Below, one piece after another: positions 15,398-24,539 of a stretch of 48,778 bases of DNA. The position numbers were made by a program, and so were the translations under genes. The stretch is from assembly GCA_012729395.1 (NCBI GenBank), contig JAAYDF010000227.1, forward strand, positions 1 through 48,778. Reading direction: 5' to 3'. Each line of letters opens with the position of its first letter. The stretch's first letter is position 1. The notes beneath the pieces were generated by a model. That model did no database searches, was not told the origin of the DNA, and worked only from the letters and a program-made list of their open reading frames with translations. Source of the stretch: Phycisphaerae bacterium (GTDB taxonomy: Bacteria > Planctomycetota > Phycisphaerae > UBA1845 > PWPN01).

Positions 15398-18127
15398 TCA
15401 CAGCCCCGTGCAGAGCGGATCGCCGTCGATGTTCGTTCCTGAGAAGCACTGCCTGAAAATGGAACTGTCGGTTGCGTCGACATCCTGGTCGTTGTCCAGG
15501 TCCGCGGCGAGGCAGTCCGGATCGCCGATCACTTGGCCCGACCCGCCCAGGCATAACTGAAAGAGACCGTAGTCGCTGAGGTCTACGTCGCTGTCGTCGT
15601 CAAGGTCACCGGGGATCGGCGGTGGTCCGGCCACAGTCAGGGTTGCCGCTTCCGACGGGACGGTTCCGCACTCGGCTGTCGCGACGCAGACGTACTGCCC
15701 GGCATCGGTGCTGCGGACGTCGGCGATGGTCAGCGTCGCGGCCGTCACACCCGAGAACCGCCCGCCATTGGCGAGGTTGGCACCATCCTTTTGCCATTGA
15801 TAGCTGATTGTGTTTTCGCCTGCGGCCATGATGCTGAACTGCACCGTCGTCCCGCGCGTCACCGACGCCGAAGCCGGCTGCTGGGTCACACGGGTGGCGG
15901 CTCTGAGCGTGAGGTTCGCCGTCGCGGATGTGGCTGAACCGCACAGAGCGGTGACGACGCAGCGATAACTCGTGATCTCACTGGTGCTGACGTCGGAGAT
16001 GGTGAGCGCGGCCGTCGTGACACCGGAGAATCGCCCGCCGTTGCTGAGGTTGACGCTGTTTTGCTGCCATTGGTAGCTGAGGGTACCGCTGCCGGTGCCG
16101 GCCACTGTGAACTGAGCGGTGTTGCCGAGGCACACACGTTGACCGGCGGGATGCTGGGTAATTGCCGTGACTGCTCGCAGTGCGAGCGCCGCCTGGTTCG
16201 AGGTGGCGCTGCCCGCGCTGTTGGTCACCATGCAGCGGTAGTTGCCGATGTCGCTGGCTTGCGTATCGCTGACGGTGAGCGTGGCCGTGGTGACGCCGCT
16301 GTAGTGCCCGTCGTTGGCCAGGTCCGAGCCGTCCTTCTGCCATTGGTAGCTGAGCGTGCCGGCCCCCGTCGTGGCCGTGACGGAGAACGTCGCGCTCGTT
16401 GCCGGGCAGACAGTCTGGCTCGACGGGTGTTCGGTGATCGTCGGGGCTTGAACCGCCGTCGCCCGATACCCGCTGTCCGAGATGCTGAACCCGCTGCTGC
16501 CACTGCTGTTGGTCGCCTTGACCCAGTAGTAGTAGGTGGTCCCGGATACGGCGGTGGTATCGTCGTAGGATGTAACGGTTGGAGCGGCGAGTTGACTGGC
16601 TGATCCGCTGTTGTTCGTGGTTGCTCGCCACACTTGGTATCCGGTCGCGCCGGTGGAGGCGTTCCATGCGACCGCTACCCGATCGAGATACGTGCCGTCG
16701 CTGGCGGTTACGCCGGTCGGAGCATCCGGGATGGCCGGCTGCGTCAAGTCCTGGATCGTCCACCCGTAGGCGCTGTAGTAATGATCGAGAATCCAGGTGT
16801 AATCCTTGCCTTGCGTGTTGGCCCACCGTTGCGAACCCCACTGGCATAGGCCGCGCCCATGGCCGTTGAATGTCGCCCCGCAACAGACCGAGTCATGAAG
16901 ACAGACGCCGTCGCTGGGTTTGTTCTCGATGTAGCAGTCGCCGCACCCGGGGCTGTTGTTGTTCTCCGCCGAGTACTCCGCCCGCCCGATGGTGCGTGTG
17001 CTGCTGGCCAGATAAATGCCCGCCGTCGCGTCGACCGCCGTGTTGGTGGCCGTGTAGGTGTTGGTCCCATAGTTCTGGCAGCAACTGTTGTCGCAGATGT
17101 CGTAGAACGAAAGGGGGTTGTAGGTGTACCATCCCGAGTAGCTGCGGATGGCGATGGCCCCGGCCTTCAACGAGTTGCTGTGCCACGAAGCGTACCACTC
17201 CGCCGGCAGGACCCGCTTGACGTAGGTCTCCATGCTGATGATTTCGACCTCGGTGCATGTGCGGCAACTGCACGAACGCCCTAACCGCACACTGGTTGGT
17301 GCCGTTTGTTCTCTCGGCGCGAGTTCCGACTCCGCGGCGGGCGGCACTGCAGATGCCGGCGGCTCGTCCAGGTACGCAACCTTGATGTCGTGCAGCAGCA
17401 GCAACGGTAGCCTGCCAAGCATGCCCCGCTCGTCCTCGACTACCTCGTCCGCCCTCAACCGAATCCGAACCAGTACCGTATTCGCCGTCGCCAAAAAGAG
17501 GTTCGTTCGCTGGTACGCACCGTAACCATCCCTCGTCGCCGTCAAACCGAAAAGGCCGCACAGCTCGGCCTCGTTGCCCGGAACCGGTTGCCCGCCCGCC
17601 AAAGGCACGCTCAACGAGAAGAAGCCCCGGTCATCGGTCTCGGTCGCCAGCTCCAGGCCGCTCAACTCGATGTGCACGCCCGGTAGCGGTTTGCCCTTCA
17701 GGTCGTCGACGATGTAGCCGGCCAACCCCGCTATCCGATCCTCAGAGTGACCTGCCAGCAATTGTAGCGCATCGGTCGAGGCTTCGGCCGGCGGTGCGAG
17801 CGGATCCAGCCATACCACGTGATTCAGCGGGCCGTCCGGCGAAGGGGTGAGTCGGGCCCGCATGTCCTGGTAGCCCCACGCACTGACGCTCAGCGAATGG
17901 TCGCCGGCCGATAACAAGAGACACACCGTGCCCTTGGCACCCATGCGGGAGGAATACTCCTCTCCGTCTACCACAATCGACGCAGGCGTGACCGTCACCC
18001 CCGTCACGCTATCCCGGAACGCCAGCGAAACGTCCCCGGGCTGCGATGCCGTAGCCATGAGCGGACCGGCCAGGCAAACGAACAAGGCCACGCTATTCCG
18101 GGCGACCCGGTCGGCGATTGCCAGCAT
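15398..18127 (-). CDS. Secreted SpoIID/LytB-domain protein with Fn3, Ig-like and dockerin-like repeats
   Basis: A 909-residue exported multidomain protein. Order: signal peptide (about 8-28), a carboxypeptidase-regulatory-like beta domain (about 132-185), a SpoIID-like domain (about 290-455; EIISMETYVKRVLPAEW to CQWGSQRWANTQGKDY), an Fn3-like domain (about 466-545), and three Ig-like repeats of about 90 residues each containing the SYQW core. Two dockerin-like EF-hand motifs (DLDDDSDVDLSDYG and DLDNDQDVDATDSS) end it. SpoIID proteins cleave denuded glycan strands in peptidoglycan. The SpoIID part here is cysteine-rich, as expected outside the cytoplasm. AGGAAGGAG precedes the ATG by about 7 bases. 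It may act in the cell envelope or on foreign cell walls. Confidence 0.9.
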   Translation of the reverse strand: MLAIADRVARNSVALFVCLAGPLMATASQPGDVSLAFRDSVTGVTVTPASIVVDGEEYSSRMGAKGTVCLLLSAGDHSLSVSAWGYQDMRARLTPSPDGPLNHVVWLDPLAPPAEASTDALQLLAGHSEDRIAGLAGYIVDDLKGKPLPGVHIELSGLELATETDDRGFFSLSVPLAGGQPVPGNEAELCGLFGLTATRDGYGAYQRTNLFLATANTVLVRIRLRADEVVEDERGMLGRLPLLLLHDIKVAYLDEPPASAVPPAAESELAPREQTAPTSVRLGRSCSCRTCTEVEIISMETYVKRVLPAEWYASWHSNSLKAGAIAIRSYSGWYTYNPLSFYDICDNSCCQNYGTNTYTATNTAVDATAGIYLASSTRTIGRAEYSAENNNSPGCGDCYIENKPSDGVCLHDSVCCGATFNGHGRGLCQWGSQRWANTQGKDYTWILDHYYSAYGWTIQDLTQPAIPDAPTGVTASDGTYLDRVAVAWNASTGATGYQVWRATTNNSGSASQLAAPTVTSYDDTTAVSGTTYYYWVKATNSSGSSGFSISDSGYRATAVQAPTITEHPSSQTVCPATSATFSVTATTGAGTLSYQWQKDGSDLANDGHYSGVTTATLTVSDTQASDIGNYRCMVTNSAGSATSNQAALALRAVTAITQHPAGQRVCLGNTAQFTVAGTGSGTLSYQWQQNSVNLSNGGRFSGVTTAALTISDVSTSEITSYRCVVTALCGSATSATANLTLRAATRVTQQPASASVTRGTTVQFSIMAAGENTISYQWQKDGANLANGGRFSGVTAATLTIADVRSTDAGQYVCVATAECGTVPSEAATLTVAGPPPIPGDLDDDSDVDLSDYGLFQLCLGGSGQVIGDPDCLAADLDNDQDVDATDSSIFRQCFSGTNIDGDPLCTGL

Positions 18128-18395
18128 GTGTACTCCTTCCTGCGACTCTGAAGACGTCATCTTCATTCTGTCATTCTTGGCCGCCAGATGCAAATCCCCA
18201 GCTTCCAAGGTCGGTGCGAGTACACCAAGCAGAGCCGCGACCGTAAGGGAGCGGTTCCGGCGGTAGCGGTCGCCCCGTCCGCCGCGGCGGACAGGCTGTG
18301 GCGACCGGCGTGCTCACGATGATTTCTGCAGTTCATGGTGTGCGACGTTCGCGGACTTGAGCGAACACCTCGGTACCGGAGACGGCATGCACCAA

Positions 18396-19490
18396 TCAGC
18401 GACGCCACTCCGCCAAAATGCGCGCGATACGCCGGGCGGCCTGGCCATCCCACTTCTCAGGGCGATCTGCGGCACGTAGAGGTTGCTGGCGAATGCGACG
18501 GTAGCCAGCCAGCAGACGCGCAGGGTCCATGCCCACCAACTCGTTCGTGCCCCGTGTCAGCGTCACCGGCCGTTCGGTGTTCTCGCGGAGCGTCAAGCAG
18601 GGTACCCCCAAAATAGTGGTCTCCTCCTGCATTCCGCCGCTGTCGGTCAGCACCAAGGCCGCGTGGGCCATGAGCTTGAGGAAATCCAGGTAACCGACCG
18701 GCTCGATGAGCCGAAGGTTCTTCAATTCGCCGATTTGTCGGTCCAACCCGGCCTCGGTCAGGCGTGCGCGCGTGCGGGGGTGTACCGGGAATACCAAGGG
18801 CAGATCCCGCTGGATATCGGCGAACGCCTGAATCAACGGGGCCATGATCTCGGGATGATCGACCGCGGCCGGCCGGTGCATGGTGATGACCCCGTATGTG
18901 CCGGAGGCCAAACCCAGATCCGCCAGGATGTGCGAGTCTTCCGCTCGCGCCCGATTCCGCTCCAGCGTGTCGATCATCACGTTGCCGACGAAGTGGATGC
19001 GATCCGCGGGGGTGCCCTCGCGAGTCAGGTTGTCCAGGCCGCTGGGCTCACTGACGAACAGCAGGTCGCTGATGGCGTCGGTCAGGACGCGGTTGATCTC
19101 CTCGGGCATGGACCTGTCGAAACTCCGCAGGCCCGCCTCGACGTGGAAGACCGCCTTGCCGAGCTTGGACGCCACCAGGGCGCAGGCGATGGTCGAGTTG
19201 ACGTCGCCGACCACCAGCACCGCGTCGGCGCCGGTCTCCAGGAGCACCGGCTCGAATCGCTGCATGATCACCGCCGTCTGCTGGGCATGCGATCCGCTGC
19301 CGACCTCGAGATTCAGGTCCGGTCGCGGGATCTCCAGCTCCTCGAAGAACAGGCGACTCATCTTGTGGTCGTAGTGCTGTCCGGTGTGGACCAGCAGCGG
19401 CTCGATGCCGGGCTCTTCCCGGTAGGCGCGCATGAGTGGGGCGATCTTCATGAAGTTCGGACGGGCACCGCAGATGTTGATGAGTCTCAT
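18396..19490 (-). CDS. wecB: UDP-N-acetylglucosamine 2-epimerase (non-hydrolysing)
   Basis: A 364-residue cytosolic enzyme interconverting UDP-GlcNAc and UDP-ManNAc for surface polysaccharide synthesis. Family hallmarks are GARPNFMKIAPLMRA at the N-terminus, VHTGQHYD near residue 39, the active-site segment FHVEAGLRSFD near 115-125, MPEEINR near 128, and GVITMHRPAAVDH. The C-terminal DSGGMQEE and R-E-N-T-E-R-P substrate loop is intact. The start ATG at 19490 fits the family N-terminus; upstream in-frame sequence to 19562 looks non-coding. No ManNAc dehydrogenase or glycosyltransferase cluster adjoins it. The downstream neighbour is the SpoIID-type protein on the same strand, 268 bases away. 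Confidence 0.93.
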   Translation of the reverse strand: MRLINICGARPNFMKIAPLMRAYREEPGIEPLLVHTGQHYDHKMSRLFFEELEIPRPDLNLEVGSGSHAQQTAVIMQRFEPVLLETGADAVLVVGDVNSTIACALVASKLGKAVFHVEAGLRSFDRSMPEEINRVLTDAISDLLFVSEPSGLDNLTREGTPADRIHFVGNVMIDTLERNRARAEDSHILADLGLASGTYGVITMHRPAAVDHPEIMAPLIQAFADIQRDLPLVFPVHPRTRARLTEAGLDRQIGELKNLRLIEPVGYLDFLKLMAHAALVLTDSGGMQEETTILGVPCLTLRENTERPVTLTRGTNELVGMDPARLLAGYRRIRQQPLRAADRPEKWDGQAARRIARILAEWRR

Positions 19491-20202
19491 GGTCTCTATT
19501 TTCGGCGACTTGCGGGCATGCTCTGCATGCGTGGCTGGGCCGGCCGGCAGATTTCCGCTCAACTGTCACTTCGCCGGCGGCGTCTCGGATACGCACACCG
19601 CCAATGCCCCCCAGGTGACGCACTCTCGCCACCAAGACGTGGGCGCCTTATGGGGCATCACTGTCCCTCATGTGGCAGGACTCCCCGGACAGCAGGCCGG
19701 ACAACGAGTCGGCCGTGGGGCAACTGGGCCCCCATGAGTTTGTAAGTCTATATAGGATATAGCGATGCGCTCCTTGGCTACGGCCCGACGGGCGCGAACT
19801 CGCGAACCGCTGCCTGCGATGACGTTTGACATGTATGGAAGGGGCGAAACTGCAACAATGGGTATACCTTGAGCATGGGTCTGCCGATCAAACCAACTGG
19901 AGCCGTGCTCGACGTGGTCGAGAGGGCAAGACGGGGCCTAGGTCGCGGCCTGAGATCCAACCTCGGTGTGCGGAACCCCGGGTATCCGATTGACGTAGCA
20001 ACGGGAATCCCGGTCCTGAGCCGGACGGCTCTGGACGTTACCTGCCCGGCCCATGTCGCGGGGCGCGCGGTCGTGACCGGCGAGATGGCGCGGCCGCACG
20101 ACCGAAAAATACACGCACGGGGGGGGTGACAAGGCGGGGGGATGGGTACAATGGTCCATCTTGCGTTTGCATGACATGGCCAGGTAAGAGGAGATACAGG
20201 CG
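19491..20202. other. Intergenic stretch without a supported gene
   Basis: Divergent upstream region between wecB and the DUF1573 gene. It is partly less GC-rich near 19740-19860, where a run of TA steps occurs (TATATAGGATATAG, about 19748-19762). An open frame at 19869-20129 has no recognisable protein features. It probably holds promoters for both flanking genes. No tRNA or strong repeat was seen. Confidence 0.5.
20126..20152 (+). promoter_or_regulatory. Possible promoter for the DUF1573 gene
   Basis: A -10-like TACAAT (20147-20152) is preceded by GTGACA (20126-20131) with 15-16 bases between, shorter than ideal. Transcription would start about 44 bases before the ATG at 20203. The assignment is tentative. 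Confidence 0.3.
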
Positions 20203-22758
20203 ATGCGGTTTTGGGATGGAACGGACGTGATGGATGGAAATAGGATGCGGCGCGTTGGCGTGTGGGTTCTGGCTGTGGCCATGGCGGGGATGATGTCGGC
20301 CGGAGTGCTGGCCCAGCAGACGCCCGCCTCGGTGCCGACCGAAGGCGTGGGGCCGAAAGCCGTCTGCGACGAGCCGACCTTCGACTGCAAGGAAGTCTGG
20401 TCGGGTGACAAGGTTGAACACGCTTTTGTCATCCGTAACACGGGTGACGCGGCGCTCAACATCACTGAGGTGCGTGCGGGCTGTGGCTGTACGGCGACCC
20501 AATACGACAAGACGATTGAGCCGGGCCAGACGGGGAAAGTCACAGCGGTACTCTCAACCAAAGGCATCCGCACGAGGTTCAGTAAGCCCATCTATGTCGG
20601 CACCAACGATCCGCAGAACGCGAGGATCACGCTGACCCTGCAGGGTGTGGCCAAGCTACGCGTGGTTATGACGCCGCCAAACGGCGCGGACTTCGGACGG
20701 GTCGGCATCGATGACGTGGACCCGATCAAGGTGCGGCTGACGAACAGCACGGATGAGCCAATGAAAATCGACCTGCTGGACCCGACGGCCCAGCACGCGG
20801 TCTTCAAAGCCGCGGTCGAGGAAATCGAGGCGGGCAAGGTTTACGAGGTGACCATCACACCGCAACGGCCGTTCGCGGAAGGGGCCAACATCGCGTTGCT
20901 CAGTGTGCAAACAGGGTTGGAGGATGAGCCCCAGATACCCATTGCCTGCCGGCTTTTCTCCCCTGTCATTCTGGAGGTGGTCCCGGGGTCGATCATGCTG
21001 GGGGTACCTCCGAATCGGGACATGGAGCGCAAGATCCAGTTGCGGTACAACGGCGCGGGGGAGATGAAGATCCTTTCCGCCGTCGCATCGGATCCTTCGG
21101 TGCCGGTGGAAATCAAAGAGTTGACCGCGGGCAGGGTTTATGAAGCAACGGTGACGTTGCCGGCAGGATTGATCATTTCTCCGCAGCAGCCCCTCGAGAT
21201 CAAGATCGCGACAGACTGTGAGTCTCGACGGGAGGTGATCATTCCGATCTCCATGCGGGCGGGGGCGCAGCAGGGTGTTGTCGCGATGGTGGAGTCGCTT
21301 GTGGGCAAGTCGGCACCGACGGCAAGCGTGGCGTTGGCGACGGCTCCGGGCACGATCTCGCTGGGGGGAAGCGGGAAGGTCATGGCGATCAACTTCTGGG
21401 TGAGTTGGGGGCAGGATTCCTCGCGGCAACTCCCCATGATCAACCGGCTTGCCCAGACCTACGGGCGACGAGGGGTCGAGTTTGTCATGGTGAGTGGTGA
21501 TGACATGCGGACTCCGCAGGAGGTTGTCCAAAAAGCCAAACAATTGGGCGTGAACCTGCCAATCGGGGTTGACGCAAACCGATTGGTAAGCCGCCAGTAC
21601 GGAGTGGATCGCTGGCCGCTGCTTGTGTTGGTCGGCAAGAGCGGAACCATCGAGGCGGCGCATCGTGGCATTGGGCGGACTCCCGAGGCCGTGGCCGCCC
21701 TGGAGGCGAAGATCGAGAGCGAATTGGACACGCTGATCGCCGACAAAACGCGGGGCGAGTTCCCTGTGCCAGCGGTTCCGCCGAGTTCGACCACCGCCGG
21801 TGATCAGGCGGAGATTTTGCCGCCGGCCATCGCGGCTCCGTTGCTGGTGGTCGAGTCGCTGCGGCAGGATGTCGGCCTATACAAGCCGGGCGAGCAGGTG
21901 GAGTACATTCTGTACGTCAAGAACGTCGGGCAGAGGTTGCTGCAGGTCAGCAAGGTGACCGCATCGGAAGGCGTTGAGTTGGATAGCACGGAGATCGCGT
22001 CGCTGGAGACCGCGGTACAGGGTCGGCTGCGCGTGAAGTTCCAGGCCCCCAAGGAGCCGGGACCGTTCGGCAAAACGGTAACGATCGAGTCGAACGATGA
22101 GCGCCGGCCGTCGCCGACCATTGCCCTGGCGGGTACCGTTCGGCCGTATATCGAGGTTGATCCGCCGGCCGGGGTCGATTTCTCGCGGACGCCAAGGCTG
22201 CATTCCATGCCTCGCCTGGCGACGCTGGCGTACAACGGCGAGGGCGCGGTGAAGTACCTCAAGGTCGAGTCATCTTCGCCGCGGTTCAAGGCGAGTGTGG
22301 ACCCGATTCCGAACACGCCGTATGCCAAGGTGACGGTGCAGTCGGAACCTCCTTTTGAGCCAGGGGCCAACGAAGCGACGATCCGCATCACGACCGATTG
22401 TCCGCAGCAGTCGTTGGTGACGTTTCCGGTCAAGCTGTTCGTCCCCCCGCGGATCGAGGTCATGCCGGCCGAGTTGATTCTGCCCCAGGCTTCCCGTTTG
22501 CAGCAGGGTATGGTGCAGATCCTTAACAACGGGGAGCGGCCGTTAAGTGTTCTCGGGGTCGTGCGGAGCAACGATCGGATTCTCACGCAGTTCGCCCCAA
22601 GCGGTGACGGCATGTCTTACGAATTGCGCGTGACCGTGCCGGCGGGGTATAAGTCTCCGGACGGCGGCGACAAGATTACTGTCCGCACGGATGACAGCGA
22701 GCATCCGGAGATCGTGATACCGATCCGGTCGACGGCGGGGCCGGTCTCACAGCGATAG
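20203..22758 (+). CDS. Exported DUF1573 protein with embedded cysteine-less thioredoxin-like domain
   Basis: An 851-residue exported protein (signal region about 15-37). A DUF1573 domain follows (about 50-150) with the hallmark AGCGCTATQ, then ASPM/Hydin-like beta domains (about 150-370). A TlpA/thioredoxin-like fold (about 380-495) reads INFWVSWGQDSSRQLPMI where redox-active relatives have WCxxC, so both catalytic cysteines are absent. Further DUF1573-like beta domains fill 535-851. The ATG at 20203 has AGAGGAG upstream. It converges on a MauE/DoxX plus rhodanese pair, a neighbourhood typical of planctomycete exported redox or assembly functions. It probably acts as a periplasmic scaffold; the exact partner is unknown. 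Confidence 0.85.
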   Translation: MRFWDGTDVMDGNRMRRVGVWVLAVAMAGMMSAGVLAQQTPASVPTEGVGPKAVCDEPTFDCKEVWSGDKVEHAFVIRNTGDAALNITEVRAGCGCTATQYDKTIEPGQTGKVTAVLSTKGIRTRFSKPIYVGTNDPQNARITLTLQGVAKLRVVMTPPNGADFGRVGIDDVDPIKVRLTNSTDEPMKIDLLDPTAQHAVFKAAVEEIEAGKVYEVTITPQRPFAEGANIALLSVQTGLEDEPQIPIACRLFSPVILEVVPGSIMLGVPPNRDMERKIQLRYNGAGEMKILSAVASDPSVPVEIKELTAGRVYEATVTLPAGLIISPQQPLEIKIATDCESRREVIIPISMRAGAQQGVVAMVESLVGKSAPTASVALATAPGTISLGGSGKVMAINFWVSWGQDSSRQLPMINRLAQTYGRRGVEFVMVSGDDMRTPQEVVQKAKQLGVNLPIGVDANRLVSRQYGVDRWPLLVLVGKSGTIEAAHRGIGRTPEAVAALEAKIESELDTLIADKTRGEFPVPAVPPSSTTAGDQAEILPPAIAAPLLVVESLRQDVGLYKPGEQVEYILYVKNVGQRLLQVSKVTASEGVELDSTEIASLETAVQGRLRVKFQAPKEPGPFGKTVTIESNDERRPSPTIALAGTVRPYIEVDPPAGVDFSRTPRLHSMPRLATLAYNGEGAVKYLKVESSSPRFKASVDPIPNTPYAKVTVQSEPPFEPGANEATIRITTDCPQQSLVTFPVKLFVPPRIEVMPAELILPQASRLQQGMVQILNNGERPLSVLGVVRSNDRILTQFAPSGDGMSYELRVTVPAGYKSPDGGDKITVRTDDSEHPEIVIPIRSTAGPVSQR

Positions 22759-22816
22759 CCGACAGAGTCCGCGGTTGCGCGCGGCAAGCGATCGTCTGGG
22801 GGGGACCGGCGAATCA

Positions 22817-23350
22817 TCAAGCCGATGGTGCGGGTTCGCCGGCCCCCAACCGGAAGAGGTCGCCGCGCAGGCAGAGCTTGCGCGAACGTGACGCCAGGAC
22901 GATCAGGCTCAAGAGGGACATGCCGAGGTTCTTGGGGATCTTCTCACAGATCCACTCTTCGCCCGCGCCGCAGCCGCAATCGAACTTCACATCGCAGAAG
23001 GGGATGCCTTCCGCTTGGTGGATGCCGATCGCGCGGATGCTGACGATGATGGTGAATCCGATCAGCATGAGCAGAATGGACAAAGCCGCGCCGCGCAGAG
23101 CCACCCCCGCGATGAGCAACAGGCCGCACCAGACCTCGATCCAGGGCAGAGCGGCGGCGATGAGGTTGAGCAGCAGGGGCGGCTGCTCAGGGACCATGTG
23201 GTACTGCCGAACGAGTTTCAGGAAATCAACGGGGTCCACGACCTTGTTCCATCCCATGTAGATGAACAGCCCGCCCAGCATCAACCTTGCGAGGAGCAGT
23301 GGTACGCCGGTTTGATCTATGGTCCGTAATAAGCCGGGCTGAGCATTCAC
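22817..23350 (-). CDS. MauE/DoxX-family redox-associated membrane protein
   Basis: A 177-residue four-helix membrane protein of the DoxX/MauE superfamily. The first helix carries LARLMLGGLFIYMGWNKVVDP, typical of the family. A cysteine cluster after the third helix (FCDVKFDCGCGAGEEWICEK, about 118-137) resembles the C-G-C motif of MauE proteins, which work with thiol-disulfide partners during exported enzyme maturation. The C-terminal tail is short and basic. The rhodanese gene lies 95 bases upstream on the same strand, so the two probably form an operon. The last bases nearly meet the convergent DUF1573 gene (58-base gap). Electron transfer to the rhodanese domain is inference. Confidence 0.85.
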   Translation of the reverse strand: MNAQPGLLRTIDQTGVPLLLARLMLGGLFIYMGWNKVVDPVDFLKLVRQYHMVPEQPPLLLNLIAAALPWIEVWCGLLLIAGVALRGAALSILLMLIGFTIIVSIRAIGIHQAEGIPFCDVKFDCGCGAGEEWICEKIPKNLGMSLLSLIVLASRSRKLCLRGDLFRLGAGEPAPSA

Positions 23351-23445
23351 GAGCGGCCTCCTTCGTGCCGTCTGTTCTGTGAACCTTGATTCGCACCGGG
23401 GGATGTTCCAGCTCGCGGTGCGCGACGGTGTTCTTATCCGCGTGT

Positions 23446-24105
23446 TTACCGACGGCCCTGACCGATGTCACCGCTTCCGCGTTCGCCCCGCTCGGTGGGC
23501 AGGCCCTCGGCGATCCACATATCCATACCGCCCGCGTAGACGAACACGTGGCTGGGGTCGATGCCCCGGTTGAGCAATTCCGTTGCGGTGAAGCCGCTGT
23601 CTTCACACGCGCCGCCGTTGCAGTACACGATGATTTTCATCGCTGTTTGGCAGATGGGCAAAACCTCGTCGATGTAACGGTCAAGGCGGTAATGATCGAG
23701 CTGGTAGGCGTCTGGGATATGTCCGCTGACGTAGTTCTGGGTGTCGCGAGCGTCAACGAGGACATACAGGCCGCCCTCGTAGAGCGGATCTTGGAACAGG
23801 GCAACGACCTCGTCGTGGTTGGCCACCTGCAGACCCTGGCTGTGGATGTGGTCGATGGCTTTGGCGAGCTCGTCGGGAAGGGGGTCTGAGGGGGTCCCAT
23901 GGCTTGGCCGAGTGTCACCTGTACCGGCCGGCTGGGAGGCCACCGTTTGTGTGTAGCTGGGCTGTGAGGCTGGATCGTGCTTGGGGAAGTAGTCTCTCGC
24001 CAGGCGTACCCCGTCCACATGGAAGGCGTTGGCCGTTAGCCCGATCACCAAACCGGTCGCCGAGATGACGACGGTTTCAAGCAGAGCGTTTCTGGTCTTC
24101 TTCAT
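23446..24105 (-). CDS. Membrane-anchored rhodanese-domain protein
   Basis: A 219-residue protein with one N-terminal membrane helix (about 9-28), a Pro/Ser/Thr-rich linker (about 45-72) and a rhodanese domain (about 85-205). The active-site loop reads VYCNGGACEDS with the catalytic cysteine near 161. This differs from the CxxGxR loop of classical sulfurtransferases and has a second cysteine five residues later, as in planctomycete rhodanese-like proteins paired with MauE/DoxX. Other motifs are LVDARD and SGHIPDAYQL. It likely sits in the periplasm and handles persulfide or disulfide chemistry. The ATG at 24105 precedes a clean n-region (MKKTR). Confidence 0.85.
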   Translation of the reverse strand: MKKTRNALLETVVISATGLVIGLTANAFHVDGVRLARDYFPKHDPASQPSYTQTVASQPAGTGDTRPSHGTPSDPLPDELAKAIDHIHSQGLQVANHDEVVALFQDPLYEGGLYVLVDARDTQNYVSGHIPDAYQLDHYRLDRYIDEVLPICQTAMKIIVYCNGGACEDSGFTATELLNRGIDPSHVFVYAGGMDMWIAEGLPTERGERGSGDIGQGRR

Positions 24106-24440
24106 GTCAATATCGGTCGCCGCCGCAACCCCGGTCGGGTCCCCCGTCAGGTGGGTGCCGCCTCGTGACGCCTGCGAAACTCGCTGCAATTATACCCGCC
24201 AGGCGGCAGGGAAGGCAATCATCTCGCGCGGAGGAGACCCATCCAGGCGCATCCAGCGAACCGTGGCGGCTGGCGGGGATGGCACGCGCCGTCGTGTGCC
24301 GCTGCCGTGCCAGCAACGGCTCTCCCCCGAAAAACACTGCTCACAGAGCCGTGCCACACGGATGAGGCCTGCCCCCCAACAAAAGATGCACCCGACGCAT
24401 CCTGTCGCCAGGAGGATGAAAACCAGGGCTGGAAAAGGAG
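24106..24440. other. Divergent intergenic region
   Basis: Lies between the rhodanese gene and the PEP-CTERM gene, which diverge. I see no gene. The only strong signal is the promoter at 24441-24469 at its right edge. Confidence 0.5.
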
Positions 24441-24469
24441 TTGACACAGTGAATGCCCTCTTGTACTAT
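24441..24469 (+). promoter_or_regulatory. Strong sigma-70-type promoter for the PEP-CTERM gene
   Basis: A perfect -35 TTGACA (24441-24446), 17-base spacer, and -10 TACTAT (24464-24469, five of six consensus). Transcription should start near 24476, giving a leader of about 64 bases before the ATG at 24540. This is the clearest housekeeping-type promoter found in the window. Confidence 0.75.
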
Positions 24470-24539
24470 GGGTGTACATCGTCCGTTGTCGTTGGTGCCC
24501 GAAACAAGGTTCTTGTCAAATCACAGAGGTGGAAGACGC

